Below, piece by piece: positions 11,179 to 19,810 of a stretch of 56,495 nucleotides of DNA. Position 1 is the first letter of the stretch; every line of letters starts with the position of its first letter. This stretch comes from Isoptericola luteus. GTDB taxonomy: Bacteria > Actinomycetota > Actinomycetes > Actinomycetales > Cellulomonadaceae. The translations under genes were made by a program, and so were the position numbers. The stretch lies in assembly GCF_020297055.1 (NCBI RefSeq), contig NZ_JAIXCQ010000003.1:370327-426821 (forward strand), in the 5' to 3' direction. The notes under the pieces were generated by a model. That model worked only from the letters and a program-made list of their open reading frames with translations. It was not told the origin of the DNA and did not search any database.

Positions 11179-12291
11179 ATGGCAACGGTCACCTTCGACC
11201 ACGCGACGCGCATCTACCCGGGGACCGAGCGCCCGGCCGTCGACCAGCTCAACCTGCACATCGAGGACGGCGAGTTCCTCGTCCTCGTCGGCCCCTCGGG
11301 CTGTGGCAAGTCCACCTCGCTGCGCATGCTGGCGGGCCTCGAGGACGTCAACGGCGGCAGCATCTTCATCGGCGACCGCGACGTCACGGACGTCCAGCCG
11401 AAGGACCGCGACATCGCGATGGTGTTCCAGAACTACGCGCTGTACCCGCACATGTCGGTGGCCGACAACATGGGCTTCGCCCTGAAGATCGCGGGCAAGC
11501 CGAAGGCCGAGATCCGTGAGCGCGTCGAGGAGGCAGCCAAGATCCTCGACCTCACCGAGTACCTGGACCGCAAGCCGAAGGCGCTCTCCGGTGGTCAGCG
11601 TCAGCGTGTCGCCATGGGCCGCGCGATCGTGCGTCAGCCGCAGGTGTTCCTCATGGACGAGCCGCTGTCGAACCTCGACGCCAAGCTCCGTGTCCAGACG
11701 CGTACGCAGATCGCGTCGCTGCAGCGTCGTCTCGGCGTCACGACCGTCTACGTGACCCACGACCAGACCGAGGCCCTCACCATGGGCGACCGCATCGCGG
11801 TCCTCGAGGGCGGTCTGCTGCAGCAGGTCGGCACCCCGCGCGAGATGTACGACACCCCGCAGAACGTGTTCGTCGCGGGCTTCATCGGCTCCCCCGCCAT
11901 GAACCTCGGCACCTTCGAGATCAAGGACGGCGCCGCGCAGCTCGGTGCCGCGAGCGTCCCGATCGAGCGCTCGGTCATCGACGGCCTCACCGAGGCCGAC
12001 AACAACCGGATCACGGTCGGCTTCCGCCCCGAGGCGCTCGACGTCGTCGGCGCGGGCTCGCAGGGTGCCTTCGACGTGAAGGTCAACCTCGTCGAGGAGC
12101 TCGGCTCCGACGCGTTCGTCTACGGCGACCTGCAGAGCAGCACCGCCGACCTGCACTCCGGCTCCTCGGACCAGGTCATCGTGCGCATCGACCCGCGTGA
12201 GGTCCCCATGAAGGGCGACACCATCCACGTGGCGATCAAGCCGGGCAAGGCGCACCTGTTCTCGGCAGCCACGGGCAACCGCCTGAGCTGA
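11179..12291 (+). CDS. Multiple-sugar ABC transporter ATPase (MsiK/UgpC-like)
   Basis: A 370-residue ATPase of the MalK/MsiK type: Walker [10 protein letters not shown] near residue 38, signature LSGGQRQRV, Walker B VFLMDEPLSNLDA, His-loop VTHDQTEA, then a C-terminal TOBE/OB regulatory region. No permease or binding protein is adjacent, which fits the actinobacterial pattern in which one orphan MsiK energises several sugar importers. GGAGGG a few bases before the ATG at 11179 fixes the start. The upstream 16-bp palindrome may be an operator, and a strong hairpin terminator follows. Which sugars are served cannot be told here. Confidence 0.9.
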   Translation: MATVTFDHATRIYPGTERPAVDQLNLHIEDGEFLVLVGPSGCGKSTSLRMLAGLEDVNGGSIFIGDRDVTDVQPKDRDIAMVFQNYALYPHMSVADNMGFALKIAGKPKAEIRERVEEAAKILDLTEYLDRKPKALSGGQRQRVAMGRAIVRQPQVFLMDEPLSNLDAKLRVQTRTQIASLQRRLGVTTVYVTHDQTEALTMGDRIAVLEGGLLQQVGTPREMYDTPQNVFVAGFIGSPAMNLGTFEIKDGAAQLGAASVPIERSVIDGLTEADNNRITVGFRPEALDVVGAGSQGAFDVKVNLVEELGSDAFVYGDLQSSTADLHSGSSDQVIVRIDPREVPMKGDTIHVAIKPGKAHLFSAATGNRLS

Positions 12292-12309
12292 CGCTCGCAC
12301 AGCGCTCCA

Positions 12310-12356
12310 GCGACGACGGGCGGGTCCGGCACACAGCCGGGCCCGCCCGTCGTCGC
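12310..12356 (+). terminator. Strong hairpin terminator after the sugar ABC ATPase
   Basis: Two 21-nt arms (12310-12330 and 12336-12356) pair with one mismatch around an ACACA loop, 18 bp after the stop codon. It should isolate the ATPase transcript from the next gene. Confidence 0.85.
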
Positions 12357-12394
12357 ACATCTCGCGTACCCTGGCGACCGCGCCACGCCACCGC

Positions 12395-12452
12395 TGTGAG
12401 CGCGAGAACGGCCCACTCCAGGGGCCGGAAGTGGGCCATCTGCACGCTCACA
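12395..12452 (+). promoter_or_regulatory. Nested symmetric hairpin in the leader of the DUF4032 gene
   Basis: Outer arms TGTGAGCG (12395-12402) and CGCTCACA (12445-12452) are perfect. Inside, separated by 7 nt on each side, arms GGCCCACT (12410-12417) and AGTGGGCC (12430-12437) are perfect around a 12-nt loop. The structure ends 8 bases before the GGAGG ribosome site. It could be a structured RNA leader or a protein operator. Confidence 0.6.
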
Positions 12453-12469
12453 ACACTTCAGGAGGCGCC

Positions 12470-13768
12470 GTGGACCAGCTGCAGATCACGTCTGCCACCC
12501 CGAACTCCGCCTTGCTCGACCTGCCGTGGCGGCTGCCCCTGGCCGAGTGGCCGGACGAAGTGCTCGCCGCGCTCCCCCGAGGCATCTCGCGGCACGTGGT
12601 GCGGTTCGTGCGCCTCGACGGCCGGGTCCTCGCGATCAAGGAGATCAGCGAGCACGTCGCGTTCCGCGAGTTCGGGCTGCTGCGGCAGCTGAACAAGCTG
12701 GAGATCCCCGGCGTGGTGCCCGTCGGGGTCGTCACCGGACGGCGGGACGACGCCGGCGAGCCCCTCGAGGCGGCGCTCGTCACCGAGCACCTCGCGTTCT
12801 CCCTGCCGTACCGCGCCGTGTTCAGCCAGTCGCTGCGGCCGGACACGGCCACCCGCCTCATCGACGCCCTCGCCGTGCTGCTCGTGCGCCTCCACCTCGT
12901 GGGCTTCTACTGGGGCGACGTCTCGCTGTCGAACACGCTGTTCCGCCGCGACGCGCACCAGTTCGCGGCCTACCTGGTGGACGCCGAGACGGGCGCCCTG
13001 CACCGCGAGCTGTCGCCGAAGCAGCGCGAATACGACCTCGACCTGGCCCGCACCAACATCATCGGCGAGCTCATGGACCTCGCCGCGGGCGAGCTCCTCG
13101 ACGACGAGGTCGACGAGATCGGCATCGGCGACGCCCTCGTCTCCCGGTACGCCGAGCTGTGGGAGGCCCTCACCGGCGTCGAGTCGTTCGACGTCGACGA
13201 GCGGTGGCGGGTGGAAGCACGCATCGCGCGGCTCAACCAGCTCGGCTTCGACGTCGGCGAGCTGTCCATCACCACGGACATCGACGGCACGACGGTGCGC
13301 ATCCGGCCGCAGGTCGTGGACGCCGGGCACCACTCGCGCCGGCTGTTCCGGCTCACCGGCCTGGACGTCCAGGACAACCAGGCCCGGCGCCTGCTCAACG
13401 ACCTCGACTCCTACCGGGCCGCCACCGACCGGCAGGACGAGGACGAGCCGCTCGTCGCGCACGACTGGCTGCAGAACGTCTTCCACCCCACGATCCGAGC
13501 CGTCCCGCGCGACCTGCGGCGCAAGCTCGAGCCCGCCCAGCTCTACCACGAGATCCTCGACCACCGGTGGTTCATCTCCGAGCAGGCCGGACGCGACGTG
13601 CCGATGCCGGAGACCGTGGCGTCGTACGTGGACAACGTGCTGCGGCACCGGCCGGACGAGAAGGCGATCCTGGGCCTCGCGCCCGGCGAGAAGGACCCCG
13701 AGCTGGACGACGATGACGTCGCCGACGAGGGCGCACCCGAGGACGACCACTTCCACCTGTCGACCTGA
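12470..13768 (+). CDS. DUF4032 protein with kinase-like (Kdo/WaaP-type) N-terminal fold
   Basis: A 432-residue protein typical of actinobacteria. The N-terminal 200 residues resemble a lipopolysaccharide-kinase fold: VLAIKEI (candidate ATP Lys), HLVGFYWGDVSLSNTLF (candidate catalytic loop, GD in place of RD) and YLVDAETG. The DUF4032 domain fills much of the C-terminal half, ending in an acidic tail. The substrate is unknown; this organism lacks LPS, so the kinase target must be something else. GTG at 12470 is chosen because GGAGG precedes it by 4 to 5 bases. A nested hairpin precedes it and a long perfect hairpin terminator follows. Confidence 0.8.
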   Translation: MDQLQITSATPNSALLDLPWRLPLAEWPDEVLAALPRGISRHVVRFVRLDGRVLAIKEISEHVAFREFGLLRQLNKLEIPGVVPVGVVTGRRDDAGEPLEAALVTEHLAFSLPYRAVFSQSLRPDTATRLIDALAVLLVRLHLVGFYWGDVSLSNTLFRRDAHQFAAYLVDAETGALHRELSPKQREYDLDLARTNIIGELMDLAAGELLDDEVDEIGIGDALVSRYAELWEALTGVESFDVDERWRVEARIARLNQLGFDVGELSITTDIDGTTVRIRPQVVDAGHHSRRLFRLTGLDVQDNQARRLLNDLDSYRAATDRQDEDEPLVAHDWLQNVFHPTIRAVPRDLRRKLEPAQLYHEILDHRWFISEQAGRDVPMPETVASYVDNVLRHRPDEKAILGLAPGEKDPELDDDDVADEGAPEDDHFHLST

Positions 13769-13776
13769 GCCCCGCG

Positions 13777-13823
13777 AGACAGAGAACCCCGGGCCGCCTC
13801 TCGCGGCCCGGGGTTCTCTGTCT
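13777..13823. terminator. Bidirectional terminator between the DUF4032 gene and rlmB
   Basis: Perfect 21-bp arms (13777-13797 and 13803-13823) surround a CTCTC loop between two convergent genes. The outer ends hold CGAGACAGAG (13775-13784) and CTCTGTCTCG (13822-13831). These are single-base variants of the CGAGATAGAG repeat core found at other gene ends in this window. Confidence 0.9.
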
Positions 13824-13845
13824 CTGTCTCGGGATGCGGGGTGCC

Positions 13846-14838
13846 CTAGCTCGCGGACGCGCGGCGCGCCTCAGCGACCTCGTACAGGGTGATGCCCGCG
13901 GCGACGCCGGCGTTGAGGGACTCGACGGCGGAGGAGATCGGGATGGACGCGATGGCGTCGCACGTCTCGCGCACGAGCCGCGACAGCCCCTTGCCCTCGG
14001 ACCCGATGACGAGCACCAGCGGGTCGTTCGAGAACGGCAGGCTGCGCACGTCGGTGTCACCGCCCGCGTCGAGACCGACGACGAACACCCCCGACTTCTT
14101 CAGGTCGGCCAGCGTGCGCGCCAAGTTCGTCACCTTGGCCACGGGGACGCGGGCGGCCGCGCCGGCGGACACCTTCCACGCCGACGCCGTCACCGTGGCG
14201 GACCGACGCTGCGGCACCAGCACGCCGTGCGCGCCGAACGCCCCGGCGGAACGCAGCACGGCCCCGAGGTTGCGCGGGTCGGTCACGCCGTCGAGCGCGA
14301 CGATCAGGGGTGCCGTGTCCGCCTCCGCGGCGGCGTCCAGCAGGTCCTCGGCGTCCGCGTACTCGTACGGCGGCACCTGGGCGACGACGCCCTGGTGCAC
14401 GGCGCCCTCGGTGAGGGTGTCCAGCTGGCTGCGGCTGCCCTCGAGCAGCGTGACGCCCTGGACGGACGCCAGCTCGAGGATCTCGCGCGTGCGGTCGTCG
14501 TGGTCGATGCGCGTCGCCACGTGGATCGCCGTCATCGGCAGCTCGGAACGCAGCGCCTCCAGCACGGCGTTGCGCCCCGCCACGACCTCGGCGCCACCGG
14601 TGGGGCGGCGCGTCCCGCGGGCCACGCCCTTCGCCGCGCCGCGCTGGCCGTCGACAGTCCGGCGCTTCTCGGCCTCGACCTTGCGCTGGTGGGCCGGGTG
14701 GTAGGTGCGGTCCTCCGCCTTCGGCGTGGGCCCCTTACCCTCCAGCGCCTTGCGGCTGTGGCCGCCGGTGCCGACGCGGGGCCCCTTCTTGCTGCCGGTG
14801 TTGCGGACGGCGCCGGGGCGCTTCGCCTTGCCTGCCAT
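13846..14838 (-). CDS. rlmB: 23S rRNA 2'-O-methyltransferase, TrmH/RlmB family
   Basis: A 330-residue SPOUT methyltransferase. Residues 1-80 are a basic, Gly/Lys-rich extension common in actinobacterial members. The substrate-binding domain follows from about residue 83 (VAGRNAVLEAL). The knotted catalytic domain carries DGVTDPRNLGAVLRSA, IGSEGKGLS and SLNAGVAAGITLYE, the three SPOUT motifs. The usual product is 2'-O-methyl-guanosine in 23S rRNA. The ATG at 14838 has an upstream GAGAAGAG-like site. It is 59 bp downstream of cysS, a conserved neighbourhood. Confidence 0.93.
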   Translation of the reverse strand: MAGKAKRPGAVRNTGSKKGPRVGTGGHSRKALEGKGPTPKAEDRTYHPAHQRKVEAEKRRTVDGQRGAAKGVARGTRRPTGGAEVVAGRNAVLEALRSELPMTAIHVATRIDHDDRTREILELASVQGVTLLEGSRSQLDTLTEGAVHQGVVAQVPPYEYADAEDLLDAAAEADTAPLIVALDGVTDPRNLGAVLRSAGAFGAHGVLVPQRRSATVTASAWKVSAGAAARVPVAKVTNLARTLADLKKSGVFVVGLDAGGDTDVRSLPFSNDPLVLVIGSEGKGLSRLVRETCDAIASIPISSAVESLNAGVAAGITLYEVAEARRASAS

Positions 14839-14897
14839 GGTGTCTCTTCTCTCGGCCGGGAGCCGTGGGTCAGTAGTTCGCGGCCGCAGCCTGCACG

Positions 14898-16370
14898 TCA
14901 GTCGGTGGTCGGGCCGGAGCCGGTGCCGGCGTCCTGTCCGTTCGCGAGCGTCCAGCGCACGCCGTCGGAGGAGTCCTGCACGACGACGCCCGCCCGGGCG
15001 AGGCGATCGCGGATCGCGTCGCTCGTGGCCCAGTCCTTCGCGGCCCGCGCCTCGGCGCGGGCCTCCAGCTCGCAGGCGACGAGGGCGTCGAGCGCGGCCC
15101 GGGTCCTCGAGCTCCCCTGGTCCGCTCCGCCGGCCCACGTCGCGTCGCCCGGGTCGAGCCCGAGCACCCCCAGCATCCCACGCAGCGAGACCAGCTCGGC
15201 GCGGGCGGCCTCGTCGTCCTTGGCCGCGAGCGCCGAGTTGCCGGCCCGCAGGTGCTCGTGCACGACGGCGAGCGCCGCCGGCACGTTGAGGTCGTCGTCC
15301 ATCGCGGCCGCGAAGTCGGCGGGCAGCTCGGCCTTGGCGACCTCGTCGGCCGGGACCGCGCCGACACGCTCGGTGGCGCGGTCCACGAACCCGGAGAGCC
15401 GCTCCCACGTGGTGCGCGCCTCGTCGAGCGTGTCCGGCGACCACTCGAGCATCGAGCGGTACTGCACGGCCGCGAGCGCGTAGCGCACCACGGGCGCGGG
15501 CGCCTGCGACAACAGCTCGGAGACGAGCAGCCCGTTGCCCAGGGACTTGCTCATCTTCACGCCGGACTGGGTGACCCACGCGGAGTGCATCCAGCGCTGC
15601 GCGAACCCGTACCCGGCGGCGCGGGACTGCGCCTGCTCGTTCTCGTGGTGCGGGAAGCGCAGGTCCAGGCCGCCGCCATGGATGTCGAACTCGGCACCCA
15701 GGTAGCGCTGGGCCATCGCCGAGCACTCGAGGTGCCAGCCCGGGCGGCCCCGCCCGAAGGGCGTGTCCCAGGACGCCGTCACCGGCTCCGTGGGCTTCGC
15801 GGACTTCCACAGGGCGAAGTCGTGCGGGTCCCTCTTGGCCGACGCCGCGGCGTCGGGGGCGTCCGTCGGCTCCGGGTTGAGGTCCTCGAGCCGCTGACGC
15901 GTCAGCTCGCCGTACGACGACCACGAGCGCACGTCGAACCAGACGTCGCCCGGCGCCGTCGTGTACGCGTGCCCGCGCTCCACGAGCCGCTCCATGAGAC
16001 CGATCATGTCGGTCACGTGGCCGGTGGCCCGGGGCTCATAGGTGGGCGGCAGCACGCCGAGGGCGTCGTACGCGCGGGTGAACTCGCGCTCGTAGCGTGC
16101 GGCGTGCGCCCACCACTCGACCCCGGCGGCCGCCGCCTTGGCCAGGATCTTGTCCTCGATGTCGGTGACGTTGCGCACCAGCGTCACGCGCAGGCCCGAC
16201 CGCTCGAGCCAGCGGCGCAGCACGTCGAACGCGACCGCCGGCCGCAGGTGCCCCACGTGCGGTGCGGACTGGACGGTGGCCCCACACAGGTAGATCCCGA
16301 CCTCGCCCGGGTTGATAGGGACGAAGTCGCGCACGTCGCGCGTCGCGGTGTCATACAGGCGCAGGGTCAC
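14898..16370 (-). CDS. cysS: Cysteinyl-tRNA synthetase
   Basis: A 490-residue class I synthetase. The zinc/cysteine site includes the Cys in YLCGATV, HLECS and HHENE. The HIGH-type motif is PHVGH and the KMSKS motif is VKMSKSLGN. The [10 protein letters not shown] segment distinguishes CysRS from the mycothiol ligase MshC, so this is the tRNA charging enzyme. A GTG start at 16370 gives the standard MTLRLYDT beginning. It is in a run with rlmB downstream, and the deaminase-like gene lies upstream in sequence as a separate unit ending at 16421-16423, which reads toward it on the same strand. Confidence 0.97.
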   Translation of the reverse strand: MTLRLYDTATRDVRDFVPINPGEVGIYLCGATVQSAPHVGHLRPAVAFDVLRRWLERSGLRVTLVRNVTDIEDKILAKAAAAGVEWWAHAARYEREFTRAYDALGVLPPTYEPRATGHVTDMIGLMERLVERGHAYTTAPGDVWFDVRSWSSYGELTRQRLEDLNPEPTDAPDAAASAKRDPHDFALWKSAKPTEPVTASWDTPFGRGRPGWHLECSAMAQRYLGAEFDIHGGGLDLRFPHHENEQAQSRAAGYGFAQRWMHSAWVTQSGVKMSKSLGNGLLVSELLSQAPAPVVRYALAAVQYRSMLEWSPDTLDEARTTWERLSGFVDRATERVGAVPADEVAKAELPADFAAAMDDDLNVPAALAVVHEHLRAGNSALAAKDDEAARAELVSLRGMLGVLGLDPGDATWAGGADQGSSRTRAALDALVACELEARAEARAAKDWATSDAIRDRLARAGVVVQDSSDGVRWTLANGQDAGTGSGPTTD

Positions 16371-16382
16371 GCCGCCAGCCTA

Positions 16383-16413
16383 CCGGCCACCCCTGCGGCC
16401 GGCCGGTGGCCGG
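16383..16413 (-). terminator. Possible hairpin between the deaminase gene and cysS
   Basis: CCGGCCAC and GTGGCCGG pair around a 15-nt GC-rich loop in the 50-bp gap. It could be a terminator of the PLP gene or an attenuator for cysS. Confidence 0.4.
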
Positions 16414-16420
16414 CCGACGG

Positions 16421-17608
16421 TCAGCCGAAGGTCTGCCCCTCGCCGCGGTAGGTGGGGACCACGTCGACGACCTCGTCCCCGCGCACCAGGTGCACGGCGT
16501 CGAAACGCTCCATGAGCTCGCCGGCCTTCGCGTGCCGCATCCAGACGCGGTCGCCGATGCGCAGCGGACGAGCCTTGGACGAGCGTCGCCGCAGCGGCGT
16601 CATCACCTCGCCCGCGCCCTCGGTGCCGGTCAGCGCCCAGCCGGACGTCGCGACGCGCGGCAGCCGGGACCGCCCGGCCGGCCCGGACGCGACGTAGCCG
16701 CCGCCGAACGCGGTAGCCCAGCCGGGGGCGGGCACGCGCACGACGTCGAGCCCGAAGAACGCCGACGGGCGCGGCCGGAACGACCGGTACCCGTCGAACA
16801 GCCCGGGCACGAACAGGCCGGAACCGGCCGTGACCTCCGTGACCGCCGGCGCGGCGGACGACGTCTCCAGCGAGCCCGTGCCGCCCGAGTTCACCAGCGC
16901 CAGCTCGCGCCCGACGGCGGCGGAGGCCGCGGCCAGCACGTCGCCGCGCCGGTCGTCGACGTCGGCCACGGACAGCCGCTTGGCGACCCGCACGGCGGGG
17001 CTCGCGTCAGGGAGCCCCGCGACCTGGGCCTCGTAGAACATCAGCCCGCGCACGCGGATCCCCGCGACCGCCTCGGCGCGGGCGGCCAGCGTCGCGACGT
17101 CGTGCGGGGTCCGCAGCGGCGAACGGCGCGTCCCGAGATGCACCTGCAACGGCCCCACGCCGAGCCGCAGGGAGGCGTCGACGTCGAGGCACACCTGTAC
17201 CGGGGTGCCGCCCCCGCCAGACTCCTCCAGGGCGCGACGCAGCGGGACCGTCTGGGCGACGTCGTCGATCATCAGCGTGATCTCGCGACGTGCGGTCTCG
17301 TCGCGCACGAGCCGGGACAGCGCGTGGACGTCCATGCTCGGGTAGCCGACCAGCACGTCGCGCACCCCCGTGCCCACCAGCCACAGGGCCTCCGCGACGG
17401 AGAAGGCCATCACGCCCGAGAAGCCGGAGTCGAGCGCGCGGCCGACGAGGGAGCGCACCCGCACCGACTTGGTCGCCAGCCGCACCGGCATGCCGCCCGC
17501 GCGGCGACGCAGGTCGGCGGCGTTCGCGTCGAAGGCGTCGAGGTCGACGACCGCGACGGGGGCGCTGAGGTGCGCCGTCGCACGCCCCAACCGGTCGGTG
17601 AGACTCAT
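16421..17608 (-). CDS. PLP fold-III amino-acid deaminase/aldolase-like protein
   Basis: A 395-residue protein with an alanine-racemase-type N-terminal barrel. Lys47 in LATKSVRV is the likely PLP lysine. HxGTRRSPLRTP, GLMFYEAQV and ELALVNSGGTGSLE follow, then a C-terminal beta domain (RIGDRVWMRHAKAGELMERF). It resembles D-threonine aldolase and D-serine deaminase type enzymes, commonly annotated amino acid deaminase/aldolase. The substrate is unknown. It is divergent, with an 85-bp gap, from a lactone oxidase gene; this shared promoter region suggests related roles but does not prove it. Confidence 0.82.
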   Translation of the reverse strand: MSLTDRLGRATAHLSAPVAVVDLDAFDANAADLRRRAGGMPVRLATKSVRVRSLVGRALDSGFSGVMAFSVAEALWLVGTGVRDVLVGYPSMDVHALSRLVRDETARREITLMIDDVAQTVPLRRALEESGGGGTPVQVCLDVDASLRLGVGPLQVHLGTRRSPLRTPHDVATLAARAEAVAGIRVRGLMFYEAQVAGLPDASPAVRVAKRLSVADVDDRRGDVLAAASAAVGRELALVNSGGTGSLETSSAAPAVTEVTAGSGLFVPGLFDGYRSFRPRPSAFFGLDVVRVPAPGWATAFGGGYVASGPAGRSRLPRVATSGWALTGTEGAGEVMTPLRRRSSKARPLRIGDRVWMRHAKAGELMERFDAVHLVRGDEVVDVVPTYRGEGQTFG

Positions 17609-17693
17609 GGCCGCACGCTACCCGACGGCGCTGCCTGCCGGGGAACGTCGCCGGCGGGGCTGGGACCCGCCCGGGCGTGGCAGAGTGTGCGCC

Positions 17694-19118
17694 GTGAGCC
17701 AGAGCATCGCTGCCAGCACACCGTCGTCGCCCGCCGCCCGCAGCAGGGAACCCCTGCGCACCTGGGGGCGCACCGTGACGTGGCAGCCGGACCGCCGCGC
17801 CACCCCGCGCGACGAGGCGGAGCTCGCCGCCCTGGTCGCCGACGCCGCGGCCGCGGGCCAGCACGTGCGCGCGATCGGCGCCGGTCACTCGTTCACACCC
17901 GCCGCCGTGACCGACGGGCTGCACCTCGGCCTCGACCACCTCTCCGGGATCGAGGCCGTGCTGCCGCAGGCGGACGGCACCGCGCTCGTCACCGTCCGCG
18001 CCGGCACGCGCCTGTACCAGCTCAACCGGCTGCTCGCCTCGCTCGGGCTCGCGATGCGCAACCTCGGCGACATCGACCGGCAGTCGATCGCGGGCGCGAT
18101 CTCCACGGGCACGCACGGGACGGGGGCCACCCTGGGCGGGCTCGCCACCCAGGTGCGGGGCGTGCGGGTCGTCGACGCCGAGGGCACCGTGCGCACCGCG
18201 ACCGCCGCCGCCGCACCGGGAAGCCCGGAGCGCGAGCTGTTCGAGGTGGCGCGCCTCGGCCTCGGCACCGTGGGCATCCTGTCCGCCGTGACCCTCGAGG
18301 TGGTGCCCGCGTTCTGGCTGCGCGCGCAGGAGGAGCCGTGGCCGCTGGACCGCGTGCTCGACGGGCTCGACGAGTACGTCGACGGCAACGACCACGCCGA
18401 GCTCTACTGGTTCCCCGGCACCCGCCGCGCGCTCACGTTGCGGAACAACCGCGCGACGCCGGACGAGGTCGCCTCGTGGACCGCCGCCCGTACCGGAGCC
18501 CTCGGGGCGCTGCGCGGGGCCGGGACCCGGGCACGCAGCCTGCTCGACGACGAGGTGCTGTCCAACGGCGCGTTCGAGGTGGTCAACCGGCTCGCGTTCG
18601 CCGCCCCGGGCCTGGTGCCGCGGCTCAACGCCGTGAGCGCCCGAGCGCTGGGCGCCCGGTCGTACGTGGCGCCCTCGCACGAGGTGTTCGTGCACCGGCG
18701 CCGGGTGCGGTTCGCAGAGATGGAGTACGCACTGCCACGCGCCGAGCTGCGGGATGTCCTCGCCGAGCTGGACGGCTGGCTGCGCCGGTCCTCCGAGCCG
18801 GTGCCGTTCCCGGTGGAGGTCCGCTTCGCCGCTGCGGACGACGTCTGGCTGTCCACCGCCCGGGGGCGCGAGACGGCCTACGTGGCGGTCCACCAGTACG
18901 CGCCCATGCCGCACCGCCGGTACTTCGACGCCGCGGAGCAGATCTTCACCGCCGTCGGCGGGCGCCCGCACTGGGGCAAGCTGCACCGTCGCACCGCCGC
19001 GGACCTGGCGCTCCACTACCCGCTGGACGACGTCGCCCGCGTGCGCGCCGCCGTCGACCCGCGCGGCACGTTCCGCAACGACTACACCGACACGGTGCTC
19101 GGCCCCACCGCGAGATAG
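17694..19118 (+). CDS. D-arabinono-1,4-lactone oxidase family FAD enzyme
   Basis: A 474-residue flavoprotein. The FAD-binding PCMH domain fills the first 200 residues; His65 in GAGHSFTP is at the position covalently linked to FAD in relatives, and SIAGAISTGTHGTG is conserved. The C-terminal ALO domain ends with the PHWGK motif and RGTFRNDYTDTVLG. Homologues oxidise sugar lactones or alditols; the substrate here is not determined. GTG at 17694 gives a normal N-terminus, while the longer frame is non-conserved. Its last Arg codon and stop (AGA TAG, 19113-19118) lie inside the first intergenic repeat copy. Confidence 0.88.
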   Translation: MSQSIAASTPSSPAARSREPLRTWGRTVTWQPDRRATPRDEAELAALVADAAAAGQHVRAIGAGHSFTPAAVTDGLHLGLDHLSGIEAVLPQADGTALVTVRAGTRLYQLNRLLASLGLAMRNLGDIDRQSIAGAISTGTHGTGATLGGLATQVRGVRVVDAEGTVRTATAAAAPGSPERELFEVARLGLGTVGILSAVTLEVVPAFWLRAQEEPWPLDRVLDGLDEYVDGNDHAELYWFPGTRRALTLRNNRATPDEVASWTAARTGALGALRGAGTRARSLLDDEVLSNGAFEVVNRLAFAAPGLVPRLNAVSARALGARSYVAPSHEVFVHRRRVRFAEMEYALPRAELRDVLAELDGWLRRSSEPVPFPVEVRFAAADDVWLSTARGRETAYVAVHQYAPMPHRRYFDAAEQIFTAVGGRPHWGKLHRRTAADLALHYPLDDVARVRAAVDPRGTFRNDYTDTVLGPTAR

Positions 19119-19320
19119 AGACCCCCTCGCGCGAGATAGAGAGCTCGCCCCGCCGAGATAGAGAGGCCCCCCGCGGTCGGCGCCGATCCAGCCCCTCGCA
19201 CGGACGGGGTCTCCATCTCGGCGGGGTGGGGTCTCCATCTCGGCGGGGCGAGCTCTCTATCTCGGCGGGGCGAGCTCTCTATCTCGGCGGGGTGGGGTCT
19301 CTATCTCGGCGGGGTGGGGA
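19111..19320. repeat. Eight-copy 22-bp repeat array between convergent genes
   Basis: Three copies of CGAGATAGAG begin at 19111, 19132 and 19154, pointing with the oxidase gene. Five copies of CTCYATCTCGGCGGGG begin at 19211, 19233, 19255, 19277 and 19299, pointing with ispF. Spacing is 21-22 bp throughout. The last 6 bases of a unit alternate between TGGGGT and CGAGCT. The two blocks are inverted about a 47-bp centre, so a long imperfect hairpin is possible. The array contains the stop codons of both flanking genes. Confidence 0.9.
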
Positions 19321-19810
19321 CGACGAGGGCAGTGGCGATGGCGGCGACGCCCTCGCCGCGGCCGGTGAGCCCGAGCCCGTCCGTGGTGGTGGCACTGAGC
19401 GAGACGGGCGCGCCCGCGGCCTCGGAGAGCACGGCCTCCGCCTCGGCGCGGCGCGTGCCGACCCTGGGGCGGTTGCCGATCACCTGGACGGCGACGTTGC
19501 CCACCTCGAACCCGGCGGCCCGGACGCGCCGCGCGGCCTCCGCCAGCAGCGCCGCCCCTGCGGCACCGGCCCACTGCGGCTCGCTGGTGCCGAAGTTGCT
19601 CCCCAGGTCGCCGATGCCCGCGGCGGAGAACAACGCGTCGGCGGCGGCGTGCGCCGCGACGTCGGCGTCGGAGTGCCCGGCGAGGCCCCGCTCCCCCGGC
19701 CAGTGCAGCCCGCCGAGCCACATCTCACGGCCGGAGCCCTCGGGAGCGAAGGCGTGCACGTCGACACCGGTCCCGGTCCGTGGCAGCGGGTACGGGGTGG
19801 GTGCGCTCAC
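19301..19810 (-). CDS. ispF: 2-C-methyl-D-erythritol 2,4-cyclodiphosphate synthase
   Basis: A 169-residue enzyme of the MEP isoprenoid pathway that cyclises the CDP-methylerythritol phosphate intermediate to MEcPP and CMP. The metal-binding DVHAF (Asp, His) and [16 protein letters not shown] (with His) motifs are intact, and [10 protein letters not shown] follows. The GTG start overlaps the ispD stop by 4 bp. The C-terminal PPR and the TAG stop are encoded by the last intergenic repeat copy, so the reading frame ends on a rare AGA codon. Confidence 0.96.
   Translation of the reverse strand: MSAPTPYPLPRTGTGVDVHAFAPEGSGREMWLGGLHWPGERGLAGHSDADVAAHAAADALFSAAGIGDLGSNFGTSEPQWAGAAGAALLAEAARRVRAAGFEVGNVAVQVIGNRPRVGTRRAEAEAVLSEAAGAPVSLSATTTDGLGLTGRGEGVAAIATALVVPTPPR

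Noticed and set aside
11179-12291. Full sugar ABC transporter operon
   Set aside because: Only the ATPase gene is present; no permease or binding-protein gene adjoins it, so an orphan MsiK-type role is more likely.
19111-19308. CRISPR array
   Set aside because: The repeats are contiguous 22-bp units without unique spacers, they invert orientation midway, and no cas genes are nearby.
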